DNA of 64,000 nucleotides, from assembly GCA_019448385.1 (NCBI GenBank), contig JAGTXO010000009.1, forward strand, positions 930,001-994,000. The letters are read 5' to 3'. The translations under genes were made by a program, and so were the position numbers. Source of the DNA: Diacronema lutheri. Lineage: Eukaryota > Haptophyta > Pavlovophyceae > Pavlovales > Pavlovaceae. The notes beneath the pieces were generated by a model. That model saw only the letters and a program-made list of their open reading frames with translations, was not told the DNA's origin and did not search any database. This document shows, piece by piece, positions 1-9,458 of the stretch (positions within the stretch are counted from its first letter, which is position 1; each line of letters opens with the position of its first letter).

Positions 1-2
1 CC

Positions 3-3000
3 GCGCTCGACGACGCGCGCGGCATCGACCGGCACTGCCACGCCGTCCGGCAGCAGATCGAGGCGAAGCTCGCGTGGCGGCGCGCCGACGGCGCCGTCGG
101 CGTTGACGGCGCCGACGGCGCGCCCGCGCTCGCGCCTGCCGCCGCACCGCCGGCGTGCGCGCCGGCGCACGCTGCCGGCGAGGCGGCGGTCGACCAGGCG
201 ATCGTCACGCGGGTGCGCGACGCGCTGCGCGCGTGGGCGACGACTGGCACCGCGCCCAGCGCGGCGGTGCTCGACGACGCCTGCGCCGCGTACACGGCGC
301 GCGCACGCGCGCGCAAGGACGCGCGCACGGCGCTGGGCCCGACGCGCGCGGCCGAGCTGCTCGCCGCGGCCGCGCGCGGCGGAGCCGACGGGGCGGATGC
401 CGCGCGCGCGCTGCTCGGCGGCACGCCGCGCCTGCTCGTCGTGCTCCTCTGCGTGCCCGTCGCCGCGCCGTCCGGCGAGCCGCCGCGCCCGGTCGGGCTG
501 CTCGTCGCCGACCGGCCGACGGACGACTCGCGCCCGGCCGCGCTCGTGCGCTACGACTTTGCGCCGCTCGACGCGGACGTGGCCGTCGCGGTCGGCGCGC
601 ATGCCGTCGCGCTGGCCAGTGCGATCTGGCCGCTGCTCGCGGCCGAGGGGGAGCCGCGGCCATCGCCCGTCGTGCGCTCGCAGCCGCGCGGCGGCGACGA
701 TGGCGCGCGTGCGCTCGCAACGTTCGCGTGCCTCGACGCGCTGATGACCGCCAGCGTCGGCGCGCACGGCCTCGCGGGCGGCGCGGGCATGCTGCCCGCG
801 CTGGTCGCGCGAGGCGCCGCGGCCGCCCAGCGCGAGCGGCAGCTGCGCGCGGCCGCCGAGAGGCTGGGCGGCACGGTCGCTGGGTGGCCGGACACGGGCG
901 CGAGCGCGGCGGGCGCGAGCGTCGACGAGGAGGCGCGCACGTACGAGGTCGAGGCGGTCGTCGACGAGCGCCGCAAGGCGGGCAAGAAGGTGACGTTCCA
1001 GTTCCGGATCAGGTGGCGGGGCTACGACGAGAGCGCCGACACGTGGGAGCCTGAGGCCAACGTGAGCAGCGACCTCGTCGCCCAGTTCCGCAAGACGCGC
1101 GACGAGCAGAAGCGGCGCGCGGGCGTATCGGGCAGCGGCAGCGGCGGCGCGGGCGCGGCGTCGGCATTGGCGTCGGCGCCGCTTCGCGCGCACGGCGAGT
1201 CGGGCGCCGCGGGCAAGCGCGCCGCGGCGGGTGCCGCCGCGAGCGCGCGCGACGCCGCGGGCGCGCGCGCGCCGAGCGTTCTCCGCGCGCGCGGCGTCGA
1301 GCGCGCGCGCGTGGACGAGCCCGCTGCGCCGAGCGCGCGCGCCGCCGGCGGCGCGACGGCGCGCACGCGCGGCAGCGTGCTCCCGGGCTTCGTGGTCAAG
1401 CGCTCGACGCTCAACGCGGGGCCGCAGGCGGTGACGGCGCAGCCCGGTGCGCGGAAGGAGCTGCGGCGCATCGCGGCGGCCGTGCACAGGCTCACGACAC
1501 AGGCGTACCGCGTCATCAACAAGGTGGTGCGCGACGAGGCTGCGGTGGCGAGCGCGCAGGCCGTCGGCGCGGCGTCGGGCGGCCCGTCGACCAGCGTGCA
1601 CACGTCGACCACGATGGACAAGGGAACCGTCCGTGCGATCTTCTCGGCCATCGGCTGGCACAAGGACGAGAGCACGTACGGTGCAGCGCCCCGAGGCAAG
1701 CCCGCCGAGCAAGCCGCCGCGCAGACCAAGGCGGCGACGGCGCGCGCCGTCGGCGAGATGGCCGAGGGCGTCCAGCCCGTCTGCGCGGTGGGCCTCACGG
1801 AGATCCTCGAGGCGGAGGCGACGCAGGTGTCCACCGCGTGCCTGATGCATCCATCGCGCGTCGTGAACGGGCTGCTCCGCGACGTCGTCCGCGCGGCAGT
1901 CGAGCGCGACGAGGCGCTCGTCGCGCTGCCCGAGATGCAGCGAAACGCGCGCGTGCGCGAGCTGTGCGAGCGGCTGCTGCGCGGCGACGTGGAGGGCGCG
2001 CGCGTCGGCTGCCCCGCCGCGCTCGACCGCCACCTGCCCGACATGGTCCTCCACAAGATCGACTACAAGTGCACGCCCACGAAAAGGTGGAACTACGACC
2101 GGCACACGACGCGCTACTTCCTCGTGCAGATCCGCACCCTGCAGCACGTGGCCGAGGGGCAGGCGCTGCTCTGCCGGCTCGCGCACATCCACACGCAGCT
2201 GACCGGACGGCCGCCGCGGTACAATGTGGCGCCGCTGCGCACGCACAATGTGCGCGCGAGGCGTGGCTGCCGCTGCCGCCGCCGAGCGCCCAAGCGCGCG
2301 CGCCGCCGCCGTGCGCGCCGCCCCGCGGCCAGGTTGGTCACGCGCCCGCGCGCTCGCGCGCCGCGCGCTGCGCGCAGGTGCCGCGCAACGTGCGCCTCGC
2401 CGCGAGCGCCATCTGGGTGACGCTTTCGGATGACGAGCGCAAGGAGCTGCGCGCGCGGCTCAAGGCGCTGGACCTGCGCGACCACGATGGCGAGCCGATC
2501 AAGTGGACAGGCACAAACGGCAACACCCCGCCGATGTCGGACGTGCGCGTCAGGTACGCGGTCTTTGCGACGCGCTTCGACATCTCCAACCGCGTCTTCG
2601 ACTACGCCGGGCGCGAGCGGCCGCCGGCCGATCTGCCGTGGCACGCGCGGCGCTCGTGGGTTGGCCTCGCGCCGCTGCCGCGCGTGCCGCTCCCGGGCCG
2701 GCAGCCCGTCAAGTCGGTGGTGACAGATGGCGTCGCCGTGCACGCCGTCGGGACCGTCCTCGTGCCGAAGGCGCAGGCGCCGGCCGGCGGCTCGGGCGTC
2801 CTGCACCGCTGGCGCCGGCCGGACGGGCGCATCGCCGTCGCGCTCGGCTCCGAGCTGCGGCGGGCGATCGACGTCGAGGCGGCGGTCGTCGTCGCGGCCG
2901 ACCCGAACATGGGCAACATCACCACCTACTCTGCGCACGTCGGGCGGGCGGCCGTCTGGCGGCAGTTCACGCAGCGCGCGCGCGCGCGCGCCGCGGGCTT

Positions 3001-4102
3001 TGCGCGCGAGACGGCCAAGACCAACGCGGCGCGGCGGCGCGTGCGCAAGGACGGGCGCGGCGAGGAGTTCAGCGTGGAGGCGGACGAGGCGCGGCTTGGC
3101 GAGGCGCACAGCGCCAAGGTGCTCGGCGAGGGCGAGTTCCACGCCTTCCACCGCGAGAGCGCGCGGGTGCGCGAGCGCGCCGCCGAGCACGTGTACGACG
3201 CGCCGGCGCGCCGGAAGGAGCGCTGGCGGCGCGACAGCGGCGGGCGGTCCAACGCGGCGCGCGTCGCCGAGGCGCTCATCGCGGCGCACTGTGTCGACGG
3301 CGTGACGCGCGACCGGCTGCTCGTGTGCGTGGGCAAGTGGCTGCGCGACCACAAGGGCGCGCAGCCCAAGGGCGCGCCGCCCGCCTTCCAGGTGGGGCTG
3401 CTGCGCGAGCTGCGGCGGCGCGGCGTCGCGGCCGTCTTCGTGCCCGAGCCGTACACGTCGATGCACTGCTCGATGCCGCGGCTCGCCAAGGGCGGCAGGC
3501 TGCAGCGCTGCGGCGCGGAGCTCGCGCAGAACCCGCGCCTGCCCGTGGCAAAGGGCGGCACGCGCACGGTGCACGCGCTCGTCATCTGCCCGGCGTGCAA
3601 CGGCGGCAAGAAGCCCGTGCACCGCGACTACAACGCCGCGCGCAACATCTTCTACGACGTGCACGACATGGCGGCGCACGCGGCCGGGCGCGACACCACG
3701 TCGACGCCTGAGCGCTTTGCCCTCGTGCTCGCCTGGTGGGCGCGCGGCGAGGTGTGGGAGCGTGAGGAGCGCATGGTGCACGGCGAGGGCGACGACTGCG
3801 ACGACGAGTGCGACGGCGACGACGAGGGCGACGACGAGGGCGACGACGACGACGACGACGATGGCAGCGGCGACGGCGGCGGCGGCGAGGGCGACGGCGA
3901 CGGCGACGGCGACGGAGGCGGCGGCGGCGACGACGACGATGACGGCGGGGGAGGCGGCGGCGGCGACGGCGGTGGCGACGACGGCGGCGGGCGCGGCGGC
4001 GGTGGCGGCGGCGGCTCTCGCGCCCGCACCCCCGCCCGCGGAGCTGCCAGCGCCAGTGCCGGCGGCGGCAGCGCGCGCGGGCCGAAGCGCGGCCGGCGTT
4101 GA
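3..4102 (+). CDS. Chromodomain-Fanzor fusion, RNA-guided nuclease, 5'-partial
   Basis: Fanzors are eukaryotic TnpB relatives that cut DNA using a guide RNA made beside the gene. The frame is open from base 3, so the gene begins upstream. Two exons (3-2249, 2378-4102) join across a 128-bp GT-AG phase-0 intron, rebuilding the conserved Fanzor block YNVAPLRTHN/VPRNVRL. Numbering from the first codon here (1,323 aa): chromodomain at about 312-366 (TYEVE, IRWRGY, DTWEP); RuvC-I Asp924 in ADPNMGN; RuvC-II Glu1106 in VPEPYTSMHC; RuvC-III Asp1166 in HRDYNAARNI; likely zinc ribbon from Cys1113, 1127, 1153 and 1156, with Pro1116 where the first CxxC usually has its second Cys. An Asp/Gly tail (about 1218-1297) precedes a basic end, possibly nuclear-localising. 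The intron uses the local GTGCG donor, so the gene looks adapted to this host. The nuclease call is strong; activity and chromatin targeting are inferred. Confidence 0.88.
936..1100 (+). other. Chromodomain inside the Fanzor gene
   Basis: This stretch encodes a canonical chromodomain: a TYEVE opening strand, a K/R-rich turn, FRIRWRGY, DTWEP, and a C-terminal helix ending near QFRK. Chromodomains bind methylated lysine on histone H3. Aromatic-cage candidates are the Tyr of TYEVE, the Trp of IRWRGY and an aromatic nearby. It lies about 560 residues before the RuvC-I Asp in the same uninterrupted frame, so it belongs to the same protein. The role in steering the nuclease or transposon to marked chromatin is inferred from chromoviruses, where integrase chromodomains do this. 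Confidence 0.85.
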
Positions 4103-4521
4103 CGCACGGCCGAGCCGCGCAGCGGTCGACGCTTTGCGGGCTCTGCCCAGGTCGCGCGCGGCTGGCGACGCGTGCCGCGCGCGGCACGACCGTGCACGCC
4201 GCCACCCGTGGCCGAGCGCGCCGCACCAGCCGGCCCGCTCCAACCGCCGTGCGGATCACGGACGCTCGCTACGGCTCGTCGGCGCGCGTCACCTGCGCCG
4301 GCGGCCACGGCGCCGTCTGCTCCGGCCTCGTCGCGAGCAGCCCGACCGCTGCTCGCCGCCCGCACGCCGCCGCAGCAACGCTGCGCGTCGTGCTCCCCCG
4401 CTCGCCAAACGCGAAGAGCTCCCTCTCAAGGACGTCCTTCCGAACGGCCCGCGCTGCACTCGGGGCGCGATCGTGCCCCTGATCGGATTTGGCTTGACCA
4501 TCTATACACGTCGCGATATAA
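4103..4521 (+). other. Non-coding 3' flank of the Fanzor gene
   Basis: GC-rich stretch with no convincing reading frame between the Fanzor stop and the first inverted-repeat element. In known TnpB and Fanzor loci the guide RNA is made from the 3' end of the gene through the transposon right end, so this region is the expected place for such an RNA. No sequence proof of one is visible. The 17-bp stretch at 4508-4524 recurs at 4735-4751 inside the neighbouring short element. Confidence 0.4.
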
Positions 4522-4715
4522 TACTAACGTGGGTGTCCGCCCATGACGCGTCCTGCCACGTCCTTGCCGTCCCGGCCGTTCCCGCTGCCGGCGTGCACAG
4601 GGTCGACGCCCTGATTTCGGCCTGATGTTGCGTGCGCCCTTTCGCTCGCTCCGTTTGTCCAGCCTCGGCCCCGTGCGCGCCCCTCCTGCTGACCCGCCTG
4701 TAAGCGTCGTTAGTA
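4522..4715 (+). mobile_element. Short inverted-repeat element or right end of the Fanzor transposon
   Basis: Bounded by TACTAACG (4522-4529) and CGTTAGTA (4708-4715), an exact 8-bp inverted repeat, and flanked on both sides by TATAA (4517-4521 and 4716-4720), which looks like a target duplication. Its last 132 bp (4584-4715) are identical, inverted, to 47770-47901, so at least that part is a recently mobile sequence. It has no coding capacity. Because it lies 3' of a Fanzor gene it may be the transposon right end carrying guide-RNA sequence. It could equally be an unrelated non-autonomous element. Confidence 0.6.
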
Positions 4716-4720
4716 TATAA

Positions 4721-4851
4721 TACTAACGGCGCTTACGTCGCGATATAATACGCATGTGGACCCCGTGTCCTGACGTTAGTGCCTTTTTTTGAAATTATAT
4801 ATGAATCACATATATATATATATATACAACCCAACGTAAGCGCCGTCAGTA
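4721..4851 (+). mobile_element. 131-bp MITE-like element with 18-bp terminal inverted repeats
   Basis: TACTAACGGCGCTTACGT at 4721-4738 pairs with 4834-4851 with one mismatch. The interior is AT-rich, with a (TA)n run near 4811-4825. The terminal repeat shares its sequence with the end of the adjacent element (GTAAGCGTCGTTAGTA, 4700-4715), so the two are one family placed end to end around TATAA. TA at both edges suggests TA target duplication. It ends 25 bp before the start codon of the kinase gene, so it must overlap that gene's promoter or 5' UTR. Confidence 0.7.
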
Positions 4852-4876
4852 TATATACAAATAACACACATATGAC

Positions 4877-5905
4877 ATGGCCCCCTTGGTTGAAGACTGG
4901 GTAAGAATGCGGGTGAGCGCCGCGAGCCTGGCCACCTCGCGCTTCAGCGCGGAGCAGGCCGTGCGATTCCTCTCGGCCGAGCTTCCCGTGCGGGCGGACC
5001 GCCTCGTGCGCGCGCTTGAGCCAGAGGCGCCGCACTTCGCCGCGTTGCCGTCGTTCGGCGCGCTGCTCGACTCGCTCACGCGCGCCGCGAGCGCGTGTGG
5101 CCTTCGCGACGCCGCCGGCGTGGCGCAGGGCGCGCGAGCGCTGCGCGAGGGCCACGCCGCGCTCGAGACGGGCGTGCGCGCGCTTGTGCCAGAGCTCCGC
5201 GCGCTTGCGCTCGAGCCGCGTGGCTGTGCCTCGGCGATCGCCGCCGTCGAGCGCGTCGCAGTGGGCGTTCACCGCCACCTGATCGCGCAGCGAATGCTCG
5301 TTGCGCACCTCGACGCGTCGTGCGAGCCAAGTGCGCTGGCCGAGCCGCTGTGCGTGCGCGCGTGTGATCTCGGTACGCTGTGCGCGGCCACCGCCGACGA
5401 CGCCGTCCTCTTCTGCCGCGAGAAGCACGGCGACGCGCCCGAGGTGTGCTTCGCGCCGCCAGCTTACGTGCACTTCAGCCTGATGGAGGTGCTGAAAAAC
5501 GCGCTTGGTGCGCACGTGCGACGGTACGGCGTGCTCGGCTTGTGCGACGCGCCGCCGGTCGAGCTCGCGCTCGCCGCGTCCGCGGGCAACGCCGCGACGA
5601 TGCGCGTAACGGACCGCGGCGGCGGCATGGATTTTGAGGCGCGGCTCGCGGCCGCGCGCTTCTTTTCCTCGACGAGCGAGGAGCGCGCGCCGAGCTACAC
5701 GTATTCGCGCGCGTTTGGCTCGCAGTATGACGGCCTCGGCGTCGGCCTGCCGCTCGCCGCCGCGCACCTGCGCTTCTTGGGGGGCGATCTCGCGATTGGC
5801 ACGTTTGGCGACGGGTGCACGGCATTTCTCTCGATCGACCGGACGGGCGGGGCGCGCACTGATCCAGCGGATGATGAGGAGCACGCGCGATGTAGCTGCG
5901 GGTAG
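4877..5905 (+). CDS. PDK/BCKDK-family mitochondrial protein kinase
   Basis: Single-exon, 342-aa kinase of the pyruvate dehydrogenase kinase/branched-chain ketoacid dehydrogenase kinase family. These enzymes phosphorylate and switch off the mitochondrial dehydrogenase complexes. The GHKL ATP-binding boxes are in order: N-box HFSLMEVLKNALGAHVRRYG (about 199-218), G1 box RVTDRGGGMD (about 243-252), and G2 box GLGVGLPLAAAH (about 287-298) followed by GGDL. The N-terminal half is helical, as in the family. Length is slightly short (animal members are about 400 aa) and no clear transit peptide is visible. The start at 4877 is the first ATG giving this frame; it lies 25 bp after an inserted MITE. 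It is convergent with the next gene (73-bp gap). The exact substrate, PDH or BCKDH, cannot be told from the sequence. Confidence 0.85.
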   Translation: MAPLVEDWVRMRVSAASLATSRFSAEQAVRFLSAELPVRADRLVRALEPEAPHFAALPSFGALLDSLTRAASACGLRDAAGVAQGARALREGHAALETGVRALVPELRALALEPRGCASAIAAVERVAVGVHRHLIAQRMLVAHLDASCEPSALAEPLCVRACDLGTLCAATADDAVLFCREKHGDAPEVCFAPPAYVHFSLMEVLKNALGAHVRRYGVLGLCDAPPVELALAASAGNAATMRVTDRGGGMDFEARLAAARFFSSTSEERAPSYTYSRAFGSQYDGLGVGLPLAAAHLRFLGGDLAIGTFGDGCTAFLSIDRTGGARTDPADDEEHARCSCG

Positions 5906-5978
5906 GGCCGGTAGGCCCTCAGTCGAAACGGGGGAAAAAGTCAGCAATGTTGTCATCCCATCAGTGCCACACCAACAG

Positions 5979-7665
5979 TCAACGTAGCGGCTGGTCGAGA
6001 AGGCCGGCGTCGAACGCGTCCTCGGGACAGAACCAGACAACGAGCCGCCGCTCGTTGAAGTACCGTCCCTCGAGGTCGAGGTACGCGCGCATCGCGGACG
6101 ACTGCTTGCTGAAGCGCACGAACACGCGCACGTCCGCGCCGATGCCGGCGTCGTCATCGGCGGGTGGGCTCAGCTGCACGCGCACGTCGAGCACCTCGCC
6201 GTACTTTGCGCTGCACTCGCCGCCGACGTCCGCGACGAGCGACTCGTCCGCCTCTTCGACGGACGCCATGTTTCGAAGCACGAGCAGCTTGCTCGGCCGC
6301 CCTCTAAAGGTCACGGGCGCGGGCGCCGCCGCCGCGGCCGAGTTCGGCGGAAGCGCCGGCGTGCACGCGGCGGTGGCGGATGGTGGCGGAGGCGGGGCGG
6401 GCGCGCGGCGCGGCTCGGCGTTGGCGATCATGGCAGGGCCGTGCTTGCTCGCGCGGACGGCAACGAGCGGCGTCGTCATCCCCTGCCCGCTTTTGCCAAG
6501 GCCTGCGCAGCGCAGGCGGTGGCGGGCGGGCGCGGCGTGGCGCGGTGAGGCGAGACACCCCGTGAGCGTGCCAAGCTTGAACGAGGGCGAGCGAAGGAGC
6601 GGCACGAAGGAATGCGGGCGGCGCGCGCGAACCCTGCCCGTCCGACCAGCCCATCTTGCGCATCAGCTGCAGGCCCGGGTTGCGCAGAGGCTCGTCGGCG
6701 TGCGAAGACGCGCCCGGCTCGGCATCATCGTGCCCGAGCCCAGCCGCGTCGCCGGGCGATGGCCGACCAAGCGACGCGCTGTGCTGCGCGTGCTCGTCGA
6801 TCAGCGCGAGAGGCGCGCCGAACGCGGCCGGCGGTAGCGGCGGCGGCGGCGGCGGCATGCACGCGCACGGTGGCGCGAACAGCGATGGGGGCGGAGCCAT
6901 GGGCGCAGCACCGGGCGGCAGGCCGGGCTGCGGGCCGGGCTGCGGGCCGGACGGCGGGCCGGGCGGCGGGCCGGGCGGCGGGCCGGGCGGCGGGCCAGGC
7001 GGCGGGCCAGGCGGCGGGCCAGGCGGCGGGCCGGGCGGTTGCCCGACGGCGACCGCTGCGAAGGCGCCGTCCGCCTGCCGCTCGTCGTCGGCGCCGTCCA
7101 CGCCCGCGCCCGGCGGCCGCTGCACCGCGCCGATGCCGCGCGCTGCGAGCTGGCTCTCGAGGAGCCTCGTCTTCTCGAGCAGCCGACGCTCCTCCTTCCA
7201 CTGCGCGTAGTCGTTGGGCCGAAGCGGGTCGTACGGGTCCTCAATATCCCGCCACCACGCCGCGGAGCCGAGCGCCTCGCCGCTGCTCGCCATCGGCGCG
7301 TTCGCAGCGTCCGCGGGCGCGGGCGGCGCGGGCGGCGTGGCCGGCCGAGGCACGCTGGTAGGGCGCGGTGGCGGCGCCACGGCGGGCGCGTCCACCGCGG
7401 GGATGGGCGCCGCGATCCGAGGCGCGTGCGGCGGCACTGTGGGGTTCGGCTTGCGCCGGACCGCAGGCGGCAGGATGCGCATCGGCGCCATCTGGTCGCC
7501 CCGCCTCCGCTCCGCGGGCGACGGCGGGGGCAGCAACGGGTGGGCGGACAGTGGAGCGCCTGGCCGCCCGCCGGCGGACGCTGCGGCGTGCGCGCCCTCC
7601 AGCCCGGCACCGTCCGGGTGGCTCGGTTGTCTTGGCGCGGGCAGATCGTCAAAGAGGGAAGACAT
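5979..7665 (-). CDS. RBM17: Splicing factor RBM17/SPF45
   Basis: Second-step and alternative splicing factor acting in the nucleus. Exons are 7665-6633 and 6502-5979; the 130-bp intron (GTTCGC donor) splits the G-patch so that LMRKMGWSDGQG joins LGKSGQGMTTPL, as in SPF45. The N-terminus MSSLFDDL matches the conserved SPF45 start and fixes the start codon. A DPYDPLRPNDY block follows, then a proline-rich run of PPGP repeats (about 6930-7040), the G-patch, and a C-terminal UHM-type RRM (KLLVLRNM ... GRYFNERRLVVWF). Total is 518 aa, longer than the human protein (about 400) because of the Pro-rich linker. It is divergent from UCHL5 with 27 bp between start codons. Confidence 0.92.
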
Positions 7666-7692
7666 CGTGCGGACACGCGCGGACTACGCGCG
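7666..7692. promoter_or_regulatory. 27-bp divergent intergenic space, RBM17/UCHL5
   Basis: Both flanking start codons are fixed by conserved N-termini (MSSLFDDL on the minus strand, [15 protein letters not shown] on the plus strand), leaving 27 bp between ATGs. Transcription start signals for the two genes must overlap each other or lie inside coding sequence, unless 5' non-coding exons exist elsewhere. No TATA-like motif is visible. Confidence 0.6.
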
Positions 7693-9081
7693 ATGTCGGC
7701 CGACAGCTGGTGCACGATCGAGTCCGACCCGGGGGTGTTCACTGAGCTGATCCAGGAGATGGGCGTACAGGGCGTGCAGGTCGAAGAGCTCTACTCCCTC
7801 GACAAGGAATCGATGGACCAGTGCGCGCCGCCACGGGCGCCGCGCCGCGCGGCACGCGGCGTGCGGGCGCGCGCGCGCGCGCCGGCCGCTCACGCACTTG
7901 GCGCGCGCGCGCCGGCGCAGGCTCTCGCCCGTCTACGGCCTCATCTTCCTTTTCAAATGGCGTGCGAACGAGCAGGACGAGCGCCCCGTCGACACGGACC
8001 CATCGCACGACGTCTTCTTCGCCTCGCAGGTCATCAACAATGCGTGCGCCACGCAGGCGATCCTCTCGATCCTCCTCAACGCGCCCGGCGTGTCGCTCGG
8101 CGCCGAGCTGACCAACTTCAAGCTGTTCACCAAGGAATTCCCGCCAAACCTGAAGGGGCTCGCGATCAGCAACAGCGACCTCGTGCGCAAGGCGCACAAC
8201 AGCTTCGCCCGGTGCGGCGGCGCGGGCGCGCGCCCCGCGCGCCCTCGATCGTCGCGCCTCGTGGCGCGCCGAACGGCACGCGTGGGCACGCCCGACCGAC
8301 GCCACCGCGCGCCACGCCGCGCGCGGCCGCCTGGCCGCGCGCGTCCGCCGCCGCACGCCGGCTGACGCACGCGCGCGCGCGCACGCGGCGCGGCTGCCAA
8401 CCGCCGGCGCGCAGCGCGGAGCCGTTCATCCTCGAGGGGCGCGGTGCGGAGAATGACGACGAGCTGTACCACTTCATCTCGTACATACCGATCAACGGCA
8501 AGCTGTACGAGCTCGATGGCCTCAAGTCCGGCCCGATCTGCCTCGGCGAGTGCCCGCCGGACGATTGGCTCGCCGCGGCGCGCCCGGAGATCCAAAGGCG
8601 GATCGACCAGTATTCTGCCAAGGAGATCAGGTTCAACTTGATGGCGATCATCCGGAACCGCGCCGAGATCTTCTCGGAGGAGCAGGCGCGGTACGAGCGC
8701 GAGCGCGACCGCACGATCGGCCTCGTCCAATCGCGCGGCGCCTCCATCCCGACCAATGACGAGCTCGAGGCGATGCTCGACCGCGCGCGCACGCTCGGCG
8801 CCGACGCGCACATCGCGCCGGTCGAGGCGGGGATGGAGTCGAGCGTGACGGTGGACGAGCTCTTCCTACTGCTTGCCACGCTCAACGAGCAGCTCGCCAC
8901 CGTCCGCGCCAAACTGCGCCTCGAGGAGGACAAGTTTGCGCAGTGGCGGACGGAGAACGTGCGCAGGCGGCACAATTACGTCCCGTTCATTTTGAACTTC
9001 ATCAAGCTGCTCGCGAGCAAGGGCGAGCTCATGCCGCTCGTGAACAAGGCCAAGCAAAAGCCGCCGCGCGCCGCGCAGTGA
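7693..9081 (+). CDS. UCHL5: Ubiquitin C-terminal hydrolase UCHL5/UCH37
   Basis: Cysteine deubiquitinase that in animals works on the 19S proteasome (through RPN13) and with INO80. Exons 7693-7820, 7921-8211 and 8415-9081 give 361 aa; the introns are 100 and 203 bp with GTGCG donors. The catalytic set is complete: Gln79, Cys85 ([10 protein letters not shown]), His159 (ELYHFISY) and Asp174 (YELDGL). The spacing equals human Q82/C88/H164/D179. The C-terminal ULD-type helical domain ends with [12 protein letters not shown] and [10 protein letters not shown], as in UCH37 rather than the short UCHL1/3 forms. The start is set by [15 protein letters not shown]. It shares a 27-bp intergenic space with RBM17. 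Confidence 0.95.
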   Translation: MSADSWCTIESDPGVFTELIQEMGVQGVQVEELYSLDKESMDQCAPPRAPRRAARGVRARARAPAAHALGARAPAQALARLRPHLPFQMACERAGRAPRRHGPIARRLLRLAGHQQCVRHAGDPLDPPQRARRVARRRADQLQAVHQGIPAKPEGARDQQQRPRAQGAQQLRPVRRRGRAPRAPSIVAPRGAPNGTRGHARPTPPRATPRAAAWPRASAAARRLTHARARTRRGCQPPARSAEPFILEGRGAENDDELYHFISYIPINGKLYELDGLKSGPICLGECPPDDWLAAARPEIQRRIDQYSAKEIRFNLMAIIRNRAEIFSEEQARYERERDRTIGLVQSRGASIPTNDELEAMLDRARTLGADAHIAPVEAGMESSVTVDELFLLLATLNEQLATVRAKLRLEEDKFAQWRTENVRRRHNYVPFILNFIKLLASKGELMPLVNKAKQKPPRAAQ

Positions 9082-9458
9082 CGCGGCGCGGGCGACCGGC
9101 GCGCGGCCGCGGGCCATCGCTCCCGTTGCTACTCCAGTGTCCATCACAGTCCGGTGCGGAGCGAGGCGTAGGTTACAGGCTTCGTTTGGGCCGTCGCCCG
9201 TCAGGCAACACGCCTCATCAGGCGCGTGCGAACGCCGCGGCCATCGCTCGGGCCGATTTCCCGGCCGTGGCACAACGTCGACAGATCCGCGCAGCCGGCG
9301 CCCGCGTGCGCCGAAACTCCGCGATCGAACGCGCCCACGCGCGTGCCCGATCGAAGCTCGCCAGAATGTCCAGGCCACACTGCGCGCCCCCGTGACCAGG
9401 CGGCAGGCCGGCCGCCTGTGCCGCCCGACAGCCGATGGCTCGGCAGGCGGCGGCACGC
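9082..9458. other. Intergenic, convergent 3' region
   Basis: 377 bp between the UCHL5 stop and the RPL24 stop. It will hold both 3' UTRs. No repeat, RNA gene or plausible reading frame was recognised. Confidence 0.5.

Noticed and set aside
936-1100. Chromodomain as a relic of a chromovirus integrase
   Set aside because: No integrase, reverse transcriptase or LTR sequence is present, and the domain is in one open frame with the Fanzor.
3-4102. Bacterial IS605-type TnpB from contamination
   Set aside because: The gene has a chromodomain, a spliced intron with the same GTGCG donor as neighbouring host genes, and a Fanzor-type RuvC-II/zinc region.
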